Part shown: in pieces, positions 50,917 through 59,451 of the stretch
Layout of the letters: each line of letters begins with the position of its first letter
How positions within the stretch are numbered: the first letter of the stretch is position 1
Origin: Sulfitobacter sp. THAF37
GTDB lineage: Bacteria > Pseudomonadota > Alphaproteobacteria > Rhodobacterales > Rhodobacteraceae
Direction of reading: 5' to 3'
Length of the DNA: 64,000 bases
NCBI RefSeq assembly: GCF_009363555.1
Contig: NZ_CP045372.1
Span: 1,499,501-1,563,500 of the forward strand
The notes under the pieces: model-generated
Databases searched by the model: none
Told to the model about the DNA's origin: nothing
What the model saw: the letters and a program-made list of their open reading frames with translations, nothing else
Program-made: the position numbers and the translations under genes

Positions 50917-52575
50917 ATGACCAAGATCATCGACTTTCAGACCGATCCTACGAAATACCGCCACTGGAAGGTGCAGTACGAGGGCCCCGTGGCGCGTTTG
51001 TTCATGGATGTGGACGAAAAGGGCGGGTTGTTCGACGGCTATGAGCTGAAGCTGAACAGCTACGATCTTGGCGTGGACATCGAATTGGCCGACGTGGTCC
51101 AGCGGATGCGCTTTGAACATCCCGAGGTCAAGGTCGTGGTGATGCAATCGGCCAAGGACAAGGTGTTCTGCGCGGGCGCGAACATCCGGATGCTGGGCGG
51201 TGCGGCGCACAGCCACAAGGTCAATTTCTGCAAATTCACCAACGAGACCCGCAACACCTACGAGGCGGCGCTGGCCGATTCGGGCCAGAACTACATCTGC
51301 GCGGTCAAAGGGGCCTGTGCAGGGGGCGGTTACGAGCTGGCACTGGCGTGCAACCACATCATGCTGACCGACGACAGCACGTCCTCCGTTGCCCTGCCCG
51401 AAGTGCCTCTGCTGGCGGTGCTGCCCGGCACGGGCGGGCTGACCCGCGTGACCGACAAGCGCCTGGTGCGCCGCGATCTGGCGGATGTCTTCTGTTCCAT
51501 CGAGGAGGGGGTGAAAGGCAAGCGCGCCAAGGATTGGCGGCTGGTCGACGAGGTCATTCCCAACTCCAGGTTCGACGAGACAGTCGCGGAGCGCGCCAGG
51601 GAGATGGCAGCGGCGTCCGACAAGGCAGATGTCGAGAAAGGCATCGAACTGACGCCGATCAGCCGCAGCTTCTCGGACGATGCGATCACCTACTCGACCG
51701 TCGAGGTGGCCCTGCACCCCGAAGGCCGCCGCGCGACCGTGACGATCAAGGGGCCCGAAGACGGCGCGCCCGCCGACATGGACGCATTCACCGCCAAAGG
51801 CGCCGCGGCCTGGCTTTTGCGCTGCGCCCGCGAGCTGGACGACGCGATCCTGCACCTGCGCAACAACGAAAAGGAACTCGGCCTGATCGAATTCCAGACC
51901 CAGGGCGACCCCGAGCAGGTCGTGGCCCACGAGGCACTGCTGCTGGACAACAGGGATCACTGGCTGGCCAACGAGGTGCTGCAATACTGGAAACGCGTGC
52001 TCAAGCGGATCGACATGACATCGCGCAGCCTTGTGGCAATCGTCGAGCACGGGTCATGCTTTGCCGGACCTCTCGCCGAACTGCTTTGGGCCGTGGACCG
52101 CAGCTATATGATGCTTGAGGAATTCGACGGCGACAATCGCCACACCGCCACGGTGACGATGACCGACGGCAACTTCGGCACCTATCCGATGGGCAATGAC
52201 CTGACCCGGCTGGCCACCCGGTTTCTGGGCACGCCCGAACAGGTGGAGAAACTGAAATCCAGCATCGGCGCGGCGCTGGAGGCCGACGAGGCCGAAGAGC
52301 TGGGCCTTGTCACCTATGCCTACGACGATATCGACTGGGAAGACGAGGTGCGCCTGTTCATGGAGGAACGCGCCAGCTTTTCACCCGATGCGATGACCGG
52401 GATGGAGGCCAACCTGCGCTTTGCCGGGCCTGAAACCATGGAAACCCGCATCTTTGGCCGACTGACCGCCTGGCAGAACTGGATTTTCCAGCGCCCGAAC
52501 GCGGTGGGCGCGGACGGCGCGCTGCAACGCTACGGCACCGGCCAGCGCGGCGAATACGACATGGAACGTGTGTGA
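50917..52575 (+). CDS. boxC: Benzoyl-CoA-dihydrodiol lyase BoxC
   Basis: BoxC opens the ring of 2,3-epoxybenzoyl-CoA by hydrolysis, giving 3,4-dehydroadipyl-CoA semialdehyde and formate. The 552-aa protein has two crotonase-like halves. The first includes VFCAGANIRMLGGAAHSHKVNF and GACAGGGYELALACNHIM, the oxyanion-hole glycines of the family, and the second begins near residue 265. Length matches BoxC. It heads the boxC-boxB-boxA unit and has its own likely promoter and operator. Confidence 0.96.
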   Translation: MTKIIDFQTDPTKYRHWKVQYEGPVARLFMDVDEKGGLFDGYELKLNSYDLGVDIELADVVQRMRFEHPEVKVVVMQSAKDKVFCAGANIRMLGGAAHSHKVNFCKFTNETRNTYEAALADSGQNYICAVKGACAGGGYELALACNHIMLTDDSTSSVALPEVPLLAVLPGTGGLTRVTDKRLVRRDLADVFCSIEEGVKGKRAKDWRLVDEVIPNSRFDETVAERAREMAAASDKADVEKGIELTPISRSFSDDAITYSTVEVALHPEGRRATVTIKGPEDGAPADMDAFTAKGAAAWLLRCARELDDAILHLRNNEKELGLIEFQTQGDPEQVVAHEALLLDNRDHWLANEVLQYWKRVLKRIDMTSRSLVAIVEHGSCFAGPLAELLWAVDRSYMMLEEFDGDNRHTATVTMTDGNFGTYPMGNDLTRLATRFLGTPEQVEKLKSSIGAALEADEAEELGLVTYAYDDIDWEDEVRLFMEERASFSPDAMTGMEANLRFAGPETMETRIFGRLTAWQNWIFQRPNAVGADGALQRYGTGQRGEYDMERV

Positions 52576-52622
52576 CGGGCCCGGATTTTTAGAAAATCCG
52601 GCCCAAAATTTTCGAAAATTTT
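52576..52622 (+). repeat. Hairpin plus 22-bp TTCGAA palindrome (copy 3)
   Basis: CCGGATTTT and AAAATCCGG form a perfect 9-bp hairpin with a TAG loop (52579-52599), extended by GGG and CCC across a bulge. A perfect 22-bp palindrome with half-site CCAAAATTTTC follows at 52601-52622. It lies between boxC and boxB. The layout and palindrome length match the element between yejE and yejF, although the stem bases differ. Confidence 0.7.
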
Positions 52623-52643
52623 GGCCCCCCTAGGAGGAAACCA

Positions 52644-54095
52644 ATGCTCGACCTGATCAACGTAAGCTATGACACCCAGATCCCGAACAACGTGAACCTG
52701 AGCCAGGACAAGAAAGTCCTCAAGGCGCTGGAAAAATGGCACCCCGGCTATATCAACTGGTGGAACGATCTGATCCCGCAGAACTTCCAGGAATCGATGG
52801 TCTACCTGCGCACCGCCGTCAGCGTGGACCCCAAGGGCTGGGCCAAGTTCGACTACGTCAAGATGCCCGAATACCGCTGGGGCGTGCTGCTGGCCCCCGC
52901 GGTCGAGGATCGCAAGATCCCCATGGGCGAACATTACGGCGAACCCGCCTGGCAGGAAGTGCCGGGCGAATACCGCAACATGCTCAAGCGCCTGATCGTG
53001 ATCCAGGGCGACACGGAGCCGGGTTCGGTCGAGCAGCAGCGTTTCCTCGGCCTGACAGCGCCGTCGCTTTATGACATGCGCAATCTCTTTCAGGTCAACG
53101 TGGAAGAAGGCCGCCACCTCTGGGCGATGGTCTATCTGCTGCAAAAGTATTTCGGTCGCGATGGCCGGGAAGAGGCGGACGACCTGCTGGTCCGCTCGTC
53201 CGGTTCTGACGAAGCGCCGCGGATGCTGGGGGCCTTCAACGAGGAAACGCCGGACTGGCTGTCGTTCTTCATGTTCACCTATTTCACCGACCGTGATGGC
53301 AAGATGCAGCTGGAATCGCTGGCTCAGTCCGGATTCGACCCGCTGTCGCGCACCTGCCGCTTCATGCTGACCGAGGAAGCGCACCACATGTTCGTGGGCG
53401 AAACCGGCGTGGGCCGTACCATCCAGGCGACGCTGGAGGCGATGGCGAAACATGGCATCACCGACCCCACTGACATCAACAAGATCCGCGATCTGGGCGT
53501 GATCGACCTGCCCACGATCCAAAAAAAGCTGAACCTGCATTATACCCTGTCGCTGGACCTTTTCGGGCAGGAGGTATCGACCAACGCCGCCAATGCCTTC
53601 AACTCCGGCATCAAGGGGCGGTACATGGAGCAGCGGATCGACGACGATCACAAGCTGACCGGCGACACCTATCCGGTGACGTCGATCAGGGACGGCAAGA
53701 TCGTCACCGAGGACGCCCCGGCCCTGACCGCGATCAACATGCGCCTGCGCGACGACTATGTGCGCGATGCGGCAGGCGGCGTGGGCCGCTGGAACAAGCA
53801 GATCGCCAAGGCGGGCGTGGATTTCGAACTGAAACTGCCGCACGAAGGCTTCCATCGCCAGATCGGCGTGTTCAGCACCGTGGCGGTGGACCCCGATGGC
53901 AACATCATCTCGGCTGACGAATGGCACAAGCGGCGCGACGAATGGCTGCCGACCAAGGCCGACGGCGACTACATCCAGTCGCTGATGGTGCCCTGCTATG
54001 AGCCGGGTAAATACGCCTCATGGATCGCCGCGCCCAAGGTCGGGATCGACAACAAGCCGGGCGATTTCGAATACGTGAAGCTGCACATGGCCTGA
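52644..54095 (+). CDS. boxB: Benzoyl-CoA 2,3-epoxidase oxygenase subunit BoxB
   Basis: BoxB is the di-iron component that adds one oxygen atom to benzoyl-CoA to form the 2,3-epoxide, using electrons from BoxA. The 483-aa protein starts LDLINVSYDTQIPNNVNLSQDKKVLKALEKWHPGY in parts, typical of BoxB. Candidate iron ligands are the Glu and His of NVEEGRHLWAM (near residue 155) and MLTEEAHHMFVGE (near 245). TAGGAGG precedes the ATG by 8 bases. It lies between boxC and boxA. Confidence 0.96.
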   Translation: MLDLINVSYDTQIPNNVNLSQDKKVLKALEKWHPGYINWWNDLIPQNFQESMVYLRTAVSVDPKGWAKFDYVKMPEYRWGVLLAPAVEDRKIPMGEHYGEPAWQEVPGEYRNMLKRLIVIQGDTEPGSVEQQRFLGLTAPSLYDMRNLFQVNVEEGRHLWAMVYLLQKYFGRDGREEADDLLVRSSGSDEAPRMLGAFNEETPDWLSFFMFTYFTDRDGKMQLESLAQSGFDPLSRTCRFMLTEEAHHMFVGETGVGRTIQATLEAMAKHGITDPTDINKIRDLGVIDLPTIQKKLNLHYTLSLDLFGQEVSTNAANAFNSGIKGRYMEQRIDDDHKLTGDTYPVTSIRDGKIVTEDAPALTAINMRLRDDYVRDAAGGVGRWNKQIAKAGVDFELKLPHEGFHRQIGVFSTVAVDPDGNIISADEWHKRRDEWLPTKADGDYIQSLMVPCYEPGKYASWIAAPKVGIDNKPGDFEYVKLHMA

Positions 54096-54213
54096 AGGGC
54101 AGGGTGGGTTTCAACCCCACCTTACGGCAATCTTGAGAGGTGCGTGCCTGTCACGCGCCTTTCCTATAAAAGGGACATGCCGCCCAAGCAGCGGGCCGGA
54201 GGGGAAAGCGCAT

Positions 54214-55392
54214 ATGAACACACCCGTCAAGCAGCACCTGATCGACCCGGAAATCTGCATCCGCTGCTACACCTGCGAGATGACCTGCCCGATCGACGCG
54301 ATCACCCATGACGACAACAACGTCGTCGTGGACCCGGACATCTGCAACTTCTGCATGGATTGCATCCCCGTCTGCCCCACCGGTTCCATCGACGAATGGC
54401 GGGTGGTGCAGACCCCCTACACGCTGGAACAGCAGTTCGAATTCGACGAACTGCCCGAACAGGAAGACATCGACCCCGCCCCCGCCAGCGATGACGAGGA
54501 AGCGGCCGATCCGATTGCCGCCCTGCTGGCAGAGGCGCACAAGGGCGCGGGTGGCAAGGCGAGGGCCCCGCTCAGCGCGGGCAAGCCCACGGTCAACATG
54601 TACACGCTGGGCAAGCCCGCAAAGATGAAGGTGCAGGGCAACAACCCGCTGACCAGGGACCCCAGCCATGACGTGCGCCACATCATACTGGACCCCGGCG
54701 CGCTGCCCTTTCCGGTGCTGGAGGGGCAATCGGTCGGCATCATTCCCCCCGGCACGGACGCAGAGGGCAAGCCGCATCTGCCCCGGCTCTATTCCATTTC
54801 CTCGCCCCGCGACGGAGAGCGGGCGGGCTATCACAATATCTCGCTCACGGTGAAGCGGGAGGACAAGGGCCTTGCCTCCAACTACCTGTGCGATCTGGAA
54901 CAGGGCGCCGAGGTCGAGGTCACAGGCCCCTTTGGCGCCACCTTCCTGATGCCGTCCACGGCGGAATCGCATCTGCTGCTGATCTGCACCGGCACCGGCT
55001 CCGCCCCGATGCGGGCCTTTACCATGCAGCGCCAGCGCAGCGGTGCCACCGGGGGCATGACCATGTTCTTCGGCGCGCGCACGCCCGACAGCCTGCCTTA
55101 CTTCGGGCCGCTCAAGAAGGTGCCGGAGAGCCTGCTGAAACAGCATCTGGTGTTCTCGCGCGCGCCGGACCGGGACAAGGAATATGTGCAGGACCGCATC
55201 CTGGCCGAGCAGGACAGGGTGGCAGAACTGCTTCAGGATGACCGCACGCATATTTACATCTGCGGTCTGCGCGGCATGGAGGAAGGGGTGGAACGCGCCA
55301 TGACCTCCATCGCCGAAAGCCTCGGCCAGCAGTGGACCGCGCTGCGCGATGCCATGCGCGAGGACGGGCGGTATCACGTGGAGACCTATTGA
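54214..55392 (+). CDS. boxA: Benzoyl-CoA 2,3-epoxidase reductase subunit BoxA
   Basis: BoxA passes electrons from NADPH through FAD and two [4Fe-4S] clusters to BoxB. The 392-aa protein has an N-terminal ferredoxin domain with CIRCYTCEMTCP and CNFCMDCIPVCP (residues ~14-60), an acidic linker (~75-115), then a ferredoxin-NADP reductase domain with RLYSISSP (FAD binding, ~192) and the NADP-binding LLICTGTGSAPMRAF (~260-274). I chose the ATG at 54214 because family members begin just before HLIDPEICIRCYTC. It overlaps the thioesterase gene by one base. Confidence 0.96.
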   Translation: MNTPVKQHLIDPEICIRCYTCEMTCPIDAITHDDNNVVVDPDICNFCMDCIPVCPTGSIDEWRVVQTPYTLEQQFEFDELPEQEDIDPAPASDDEEAADPIAALLAEAHKGAGGKARAPLSAGKPTVNMYTLGKPAKMKVQGNNPLTRDPSHDVRHIILDPGALPFPVLEGQSVGIIPPGTDAEGKPHLPRLYSISSPRDGERAGYHNISLTVKREDKGLASNYLCDLEQGAEVEVTGPFGATFLMPSTAESHLLLICTGTGSAPMRAFTMQRQRSGATGGMTMFFGARTPDSLPYFGPLKKVPESLLKQHLVFSRAPDRDKEYVQDRILAEQDRVAELLQDDRTHIYICGLRGMEEGVERAMTSIAESLGQQWTALRDAMREDGRYHVETY

Positions 55393-55814
55393 TGGCCGAC
55401 CCCTTTATCCACCCGGTCAACGTCACCTGGGCCGACTGCGACCCGGCGCGCATCGCCTATACCGCGCGGCTGCCCTATTTCGCCCTGGATGCGATCAACG
55501 GCTGGTGGGAGGCCCATCTGGGCGGCGACGGCTGGTTCCAGATGGAGATCGACCGCAACGTCGGCACGCCCTTTGTCAGCCTCGCGATGGAGTTCCGCAG
55601 CCCTGTCACCCCGCGCCACACCTTGATGTGCGATACCTTTCCGACCCGGCTGGGAGAAAAATCCATCAGCTTTGCCGTGAACGGCTCGCAGGATGGCAAG
55701 CTGTGCTTCGAAGGGCGGTTCACCTGCGTTTTCACCATTGCGGACCAGTTCAAGAGCCAGCCGGTGCCACCGGATCTCCGGGCCATCATCGAACCGCATA
55801 TTCGTGCGGAATAA
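55392..55814 (+). CDS. Hot-dog fold acyl-CoA thioesterase
   Basis: This 140-aa protein resembles 4-hydroxybenzoyl-CoA thioesterases. The active-site region is VTWADCDPARIAYTARLPYFALDAINGWWEAHL in parts (residues ~9-41), with the catalytic Asp in DCDPARI. It probably hydrolyses a stalled aryl- or acyl-CoA to recycle CoA, which is a plausible housekeeping role in this operon but not proven. The ATG overlaps the boxA stop (TGATG). Confidence 0.88.
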   Translation: MADPFIHPVNVTWADCDPARIAYTARLPYFALDAINGWWEAHLGGDGWFQMEIDRNVGTPFVSLAMEFRSPVTPRHTLMCDTFPTRLGEKSISFAVNGSQDGKLCFEGRFTCVFTIADQFKSQPVPPDLRAIIEPHIRAE

Positions 55815-55891
55815 TGCACCTTATCGCCCTTGGTGAGTTGAATTTCGCGGCGCATTGCGAAATATTGCCTTAATTCAGAGGTCCGGATGCC

Positions 55892-56779
55892 ATGCCCGAT
55901 ACGCTCCAATCAAACGACGCCGGCGCCGCGTTGATCGCGCGGGTGGCCGAACGGGTGGCTGCGGCGCGCAAGAAAAAGGGCGTGCCGCGCCGGGTTTTGT
56001 CGGAACGCTCCGGCGTGTCGCCGCGCTATCTTGCCCAGCTTGAATCAGGCGAGGGCAATATCTCGATCCTGTTGCTGTCGCGCGTGGCGGCGGCGCTGGA
56101 TCTGAAGGTGGAGGCGCTGCTGGCGGATGAGATCCCCACGGACCACGATGCGCAACGCTTTGCCGCGCTCTACCGCAGCGCCCCGCCCGCGGTGCAGCAC
56201 GAGGTCGGCGCTCTGCTTGCGCCGCGTGATCCGTCGCTGATGCGGGCAGGGCGCATCTGCCTGATCGGTCTGCGCGGCGCGGGGAAATCGACGCTGGGGC
56301 GGCTGGCAGGCGAGGCGCTGAAGATCCCTTTTGTCGAGTTGAACGAGGATATCAGGAACGCCGTCGACATGCCGTTGTCCGAGGTCATGGCGTTCTACGG
56401 CGAAGACGGCTATCGCCGGTTGGAGGCCGAGGCGCTGGACCGCATTTCCTCCATCCACGACCGGGTGATCCTGGCTGTCGCAGGGGGGCTGGTGGCGCAG
56501 CCCGCAACCTACGACCGGCTGCGGGAACGGTTTCACACCATCTGGATCCGCACCAGCCCCCCGGAACACATGCAGCGCGTGCGCGCCCAGGGCGACTTGC
56601 GCCCGATGCAGGGTAATCCCGTCGCGATGGCACAGCTGCGCGATCTGCTGGACTCGCGCAGCCCGCTTTACGGTCTGGCGGAGGCGCAGGTGAATACATC
56701 GAACCGCACGGTCAGTTCGTCGCTGAACGACCTGCTGAGCACCATCGCGAAACACAAGTTCCTCGACCCGGTGGCATGA
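55892..56779 (+). CDS. boxR: Benzoyl-CoA-responsive regulator BoxR
   Basis: BoxR is a repressor whose ligand in characterised species is benzoyl-CoA. The 295-aa protein has an XRE-type HTH at residues ~18-75 (VLSERSGVSPRYLAQLESGEGNIS) fused to a shikimate-kinase-like domain (~118-285) with Walker A GLRGAGKST (126-134). This fusion is the mark of the BzdR/BoxR group. The operators are likely the TGCA-N6-TGCA palindromes before the ligase gene and boxC; a weaker TGCG-N6-TGCC stands at 55856-55869 ahead of boxR itself. Its stop overlaps the next start (ATGA). Confidence 0.94.
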   Translation: MPDTLQSNDAGAALIARVAERVAAARKKKGVPRRVLSERSGVSPRYLAQLESGEGNISILLLSRVAAALDLKVEALLADEIPTDHDAQRFAALYRSAPPAVQHEVGALLAPRDPSLMRAGRICLIGLRGAGKSTLGRLAGEALKIPFVELNEDIRNAVDMPLSEVMAFYGEDGYRRLEAEALDRISSIHDRVILAVAGGLVAQPATYDRLRERFHTIWIRTSPPEHMQRVRAQGDLRPMQGNPVAMAQLRDLLDSRSPLYGLAEAQVNTSNRTVSSSLNDLLSTIAKHKFLDPVA

Positions 56780-57357
56780 ACCTGAACACACTGATCTCAG
56801 CCTTGCAGGATGTGTTCTGGCGGCGGGGCGAGGATTTGCTGTTCCGTCACACCAACCCGTGGGAACTGGACACCGCACTGACCGATTGGGGCCTTGAGCT
56901 GGGTCCATGCGAGGCGCAGGACCTGCTGGGGCTGGACAAGGTGCTGGCGCGGGGGCCGGAACGCACCGTTCCGATCCTGCCGCGCATGGTGTCCGAGGGG
57001 CGCATGGGCAAGGGCGGCGGCGTGGGCTATTATCGGTATCCCGGCGGTGGCGGCGCGGTGATCGACCCGCTGATCGAGGATCTGATCCTTGAGGAAGCCC
57101 GGTTCGCCAAGATCACGCGGTCAGAGCTGAGCGATGCCGCGCTGGTCGAGGCAATGCGCGGCGCGCTTGTCGGGGAATGTCGCAAACTGATGTCGAGACC
57201 GGGCGTGACCCTGCCCGCGGTCGAGACGGCGCTGGTGCAGGGGCTGCGCCTGCCACTGCACAGGGCGGCGCAGGTTCTAGGTCGTGTTGACATTCATTTT
57301 CGCCCAGCCGTTTCAGTCCAAAATTGCTCAGTTCCAGGCAAGAGAGCGAAGGAATAG
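56776..57357 (+). CDS. Stand-alone 3-hydroxyacyl-CoA dehydrogenase C-terminal domain, 3' end altered by insertion
   Basis: The first 167 residues match the C-terminal (3HCDH_C) region of FadB-type 3-hydroxyacyl-CoA dehydrogenases: WELDTALTDWGLELGPCEAQD, RMVSEGRMGKGGGVGYYRYP and DPLIEDLILEEARFAKITR. No NAD-binding Rossmann domain precedes it, and the start overlaps the boxR stop by 4 bases, so it is expressed as a separate protein. After residue 167 the frame enters the short mobile element and gains 26 unrelated residues. Joining the flanks across the duplicated CTAG restores a stop four codons later (end LAAI), giving a 171-aa ancestral product. Without the catalytic domain it may be structural or inactive. 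Confidence 0.75.
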   Translation: MNLNTLISALQDVFWRRGEDLLFRHTNPWELDTALTDWGLELGPCEAQDLLGLDKVLARGPERTVPILPRMVSEGRMGKGGGVGYYRYPGGGGAVIDPLIEDLILEEARFAKITRSELSDAALVEAMRGALVGECRKLMSRPGVTLPAVETALVQGLRLPLHRAAQVLGRVDIHFRPAVSVQNCSVPGKRAKE

Positions 57358-57644
57358 CCAGCTATTTCAAGCTCTCTTTGCGCGCCCCGCCTTGAAATTG
57401 AAGCGCCAATACCCTGCGCGCTACGCGCTCTCGGGACATTGGCGACGTGGTTCATTTTTAAAGTAAAGGCGGGACGCTGTAACGCGGAAATGGCAATTTT
57501 GGCGAAACCCCTTCGGGGCGCGGCGGATTTTGCCTCTGCCATCCCGGATGTTCGCTTCCAATGATCACATTGCTGCGCTCACATCAGGGCGCCAGCGGCA
57601 AAATCCGTCTCGCGCGGGTGGTCGACAATGAATGGCAACACGAC
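57281..57644. mobile_element. 364-bp non-autonomous element (MITE-like), CTAG target duplication
   Basis: Terminal inverted repeats of about 22 bp match at 20 positions: the left end begins GTCGTGTTGACATTCATT and the right end, read inward, GTCGTGTTGCCATTCATT. Both are flanked by CTAG (57277-57280 and 57645-57648), fitting a 4-bp target duplication of the YTAR type known for IS5. No transposase is encoded. An internal inverted repeat (GAGAGC...GCTCTC with GAATAGC/GCTATTT) lies near the left end. The insertion lies in the 3' end of the dehydrogenase-domain gene. Confidence 0.85.
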
Positions 57645-57667
57645 CTAGCGGCCATTTGAACGGAAAA

Positions 57668-57691
57668 GGCCCCCGAGGTGTCTCGGGGGCC
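57668..57691 (-). terminator. Terminator of leuA, possibly bidirectional
   Basis: GGCCCCCGAG and CTCGGGGGCC form a perfect 10-bp stem with a GTGT loop. On the minus strand, the direction of leuA, TTTT follows; on the plus strand CTTT follows, so it may also stop box-operon transcripts. Confidence 0.85.
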
Positions 57692-57716
57692 CTTTGCCAA
57701 TGCGGTACCATGCCGG

Positions 57717-59282
57717 TCAGGACACGTCCTTGTAGCTGACCTCGCGCTTGTCGCTGCCGCCCTTCTCGCGGCGGACCAGCAGGCGGTTGAGCGCATGAAT
57801 ATAGGCGCGGGTCGAGGCGACCACCGTATCGGTATCCGCCGATTGACCGGTCACGATCCGCCCGTCCTCTTCCATCCGGACAGACACGGTGGCCTGTGCA
57901 TCGGTGCCTTCGGTGACGGCATGCACCTGGTAAAGCTGCAGGCGCGCGTCATGCGGCACCAGCGCCTTGACGCAGTTGAAGGCCGCATCGACCGGACCAT
58001 CGCCGGTCTGTTCGGTGGTCTGCTCGGCACCGTCCACATTCAGCGTCATCCGGGCCTGGTTCGGCCCCTCGGTGCCGCAGACCACATGCATGGAGACCAG
58101 CGCGATGCGGTCCTCCTCCGGGTCGGTTGCGATCCGCATGAGCGCGATCAGGTCTTCCTCGTAGATTTCCTTCTTGCGGTCGGCCAGTTCCTTGAAGCGC
58201 ACGAACACGTCCTTGAGCTGGTTGTCGCCCAATTCGTACCCGAGGTCTTCGAGCTTGGCACGCAGCGCGGCGCGGCCCGAATGCTTGCCCATGACAAGGT
58301 TGGTGGCGGCCAGCCCGACGTCCTCGGGGCGCATGATCTCGAAGGTTTCAGCGTTCTTCAGCATGCCGTCCTGGTGGATGCCCGATTCATGGGCAAAGGC
58401 ATTCTTGCCCACAATCGCCTTGTTGAACTGCACCGCAAAGCCCGACACCGTCGCGACCCGGCGCGAGATGTTCATGATCTTGGTCGAATCGATCCCGGTT
58501 TCGTAAGGCATGATGTCGTTGCGCACGCGCAGCGCCATCACAACCTCTTCGAGCGCCGTGTTGCCCGCACGTTCGCCAAGTCCGTTGATCGTGCATTCGA
58601 TCTGTCGCGCACCGGCCTCGACCGCGGCAAGGCTGTTTGCCGTCGCCATGCCAAGGTCGTTGTGGCAGTGCGTGGCAAAGATGATCTCGTCGCCGCCGGG
58701 GACTTCCTCGATCAGTCTGCGGATCAGATCGGCGCTTTCGCGCGGCGCGGTATAGCCGACCGTGTCGGGGATGTTGATGGTGGTGGCACCGGCCTTGATG
58801 GCGATCTCGACCACCCGCCTGAGGTAGTCCCACTCGGTCCGCGTGGCATCCATCGGCGACCACTGCACATTGTCGCAGAGGTTCCGCGCATGGGTCACGG
58901 TCTCGTGGATGCGGTCGGCCATTTCATCCATGGTCAGGTTTGGGATGGCCCGGTGCAGCGGCGAGGTGCCGATGAAGGTGTGAATACGCGGTTGCTTCGC
59001 GTGTTTCACCGCCTCCCAGCAGCGGTCGATGTCGGGCAGCTGGGCACGGGCCAGCCCGCAGATCACGGCGTTCCGGGACTGGCGTGCGATTTCCGCGACA
59101 GCCTTGAAATCGCCTTCGGATGCGATGGGAAAACCGGCTTCGATGATGTCGACGCCCATGTCGTCAAGCAGGCTGGCGATTTCCAGCTTTTCGGCGTGGG
59201 TCATGGTGGCGCCCGGGCTTTGTTCGCCGTCGCGCAAGGTGGTGTCAAAGATCAAGACGCGGTCTTGGGGCTTGGTATTCAT
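57717..59282 (-). CDS. leuA: 2-isopropylmalate synthase
   Basis: LeuA condenses acetyl-CoA with 2-oxoisovalerate, the first committed step of leucine synthesis. The 521-aa enzyme starts QDRVLIFDTTLRDGEQSPGATM, the family signature with the metal-binding Asp and catalytic Arg. The HCHNDLGMA motif (near 205) supplies metal-binding His residues, and GNTALEEVVMAL and HESGIHQDGML follow. The C-terminal LeuA dimer domain (~390-510) normally mediates leucine feedback. I chose the ATG at 59282; the frame continues 15 codons upstream. A leucine-rich leader peptide lies 75 bases before it. Confidence 0.96.
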   Translation of the reverse strand: MNTKPQDRVLIFDTTLRDGEQSPGATMTHAEKLEIASLLDDMGVDIIEAGFPIASEGDFKAVAEIARQSRNAVICGLARAQLPDIDRCWEAVKHAKQPRIHTFIGTSPLHRAIPNLTMDEMADRIHETVTHARNLCDNVQWSPMDATRTEWDYLRRVVEIAIKAGATTINIPDTVGYTAPRESADLIRRLIEEVPGGDEIIFATHCHNDLGMATANSLAAVEAGARQIECTINGLGERAGNTALEEVVMALRVRNDIMPYETGIDSTKIMNISRRVATVSGFAVQFNKAIVGKNAFAHESGIHQDGMLKNAETFEIMRPEDVGLAATNLVMGKHSGRAALRAKLEDLGYELGDNQLKDVFVRFKELADRKKEIYEEDLIALMRIATDPEEDRIALVSMHVVCGTEGPNQARMTLNVDGAEQTTEQTGDGPVDAAFNCVKALVPHDARLQLYQVHAVTEGTDAQATVSVRMEEDGRIVTGQSADTDTVVASTRAYIHALNRLLVRREKGGSDKREVSYKDVS

Positions 59283-59299
59283 GTCGGGTTCTCTCTGTT

Positions 59300-59378
59300 C
59301 TGCTGTAAATCCGTGGCGCGTAACCAACCCTCTGAGCGGACGCGCCGGATGGCACGCTCAGAGGCGGATTAGCAGCAG
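59300..59378 (-). promoter_or_regulatory. Leader RNA pairing between leucine codons and the leuA upstream region
   Basis: In the minus-strand transcript, CTGCTG-CT-AATCCG (59378 to 59365, part of the Leu codon run) can pair with CGGATT-TA-CAGCAG (59313 to 59300) just before the leuA ribosome-binding site. Nested inside, CCTCTGAGCG and CGCTCAGAGG form a perfect 10-bp hairpin that includes the leader stop codon. No T-run follows, so control may act on leuA translation rather than by intrinsic termination. The model is inferred from pairing only. Confidence 0.5.
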
Positions 59379-59444
59379 CAGGTTGGCACGCAGCGGCGTC
59401 GCGCAGGGGCGCGGCAGGGTCGTGATATGGGCGGCGTGTGTCAT
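59358..59444 (-). CDS. leuL: Leucine leader peptide of leuA
   Basis: A 28-codon ORF begins MTHAAHITTLPRPCATPLRA and ends NLLLLIRL. Seven of 28 residues are leucine, with a run CTG CTG CTG CTA near the 3' end, the classical sign of an attenuation leader: ribosomes stall there when charged tRNA-Leu is scarce. A -10-like TATAAA ends 7 bases before the ATG, so the transcript probably starts at or next to the A of the ATG, and the peptide would be translated from a leaderless mRNA, as is known for trpL in rhizobia. Confidence 0.8.
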   Translation of the reverse strand: MTHAAHITTLPRPCATPLRANLLLLIRL

Positions 59445-59451
59445 GCGCCCA

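Noticed and set aside
49960-52050. A 696-codon open frame antisense to the hydrolase, DUF309 and boxC genes
   Set aside because: It mirrors real genes in GC-rich DNA; its translation lacks any recognisable domain and is rich in His, Arg and Gln, typical of reverse-strand frames here.
57294-57542. An 82-codon minus-strand frame inside the short mobile element
   Set aside because: It has no transposase motif and its length and content fit chance translation of a non-coding element.
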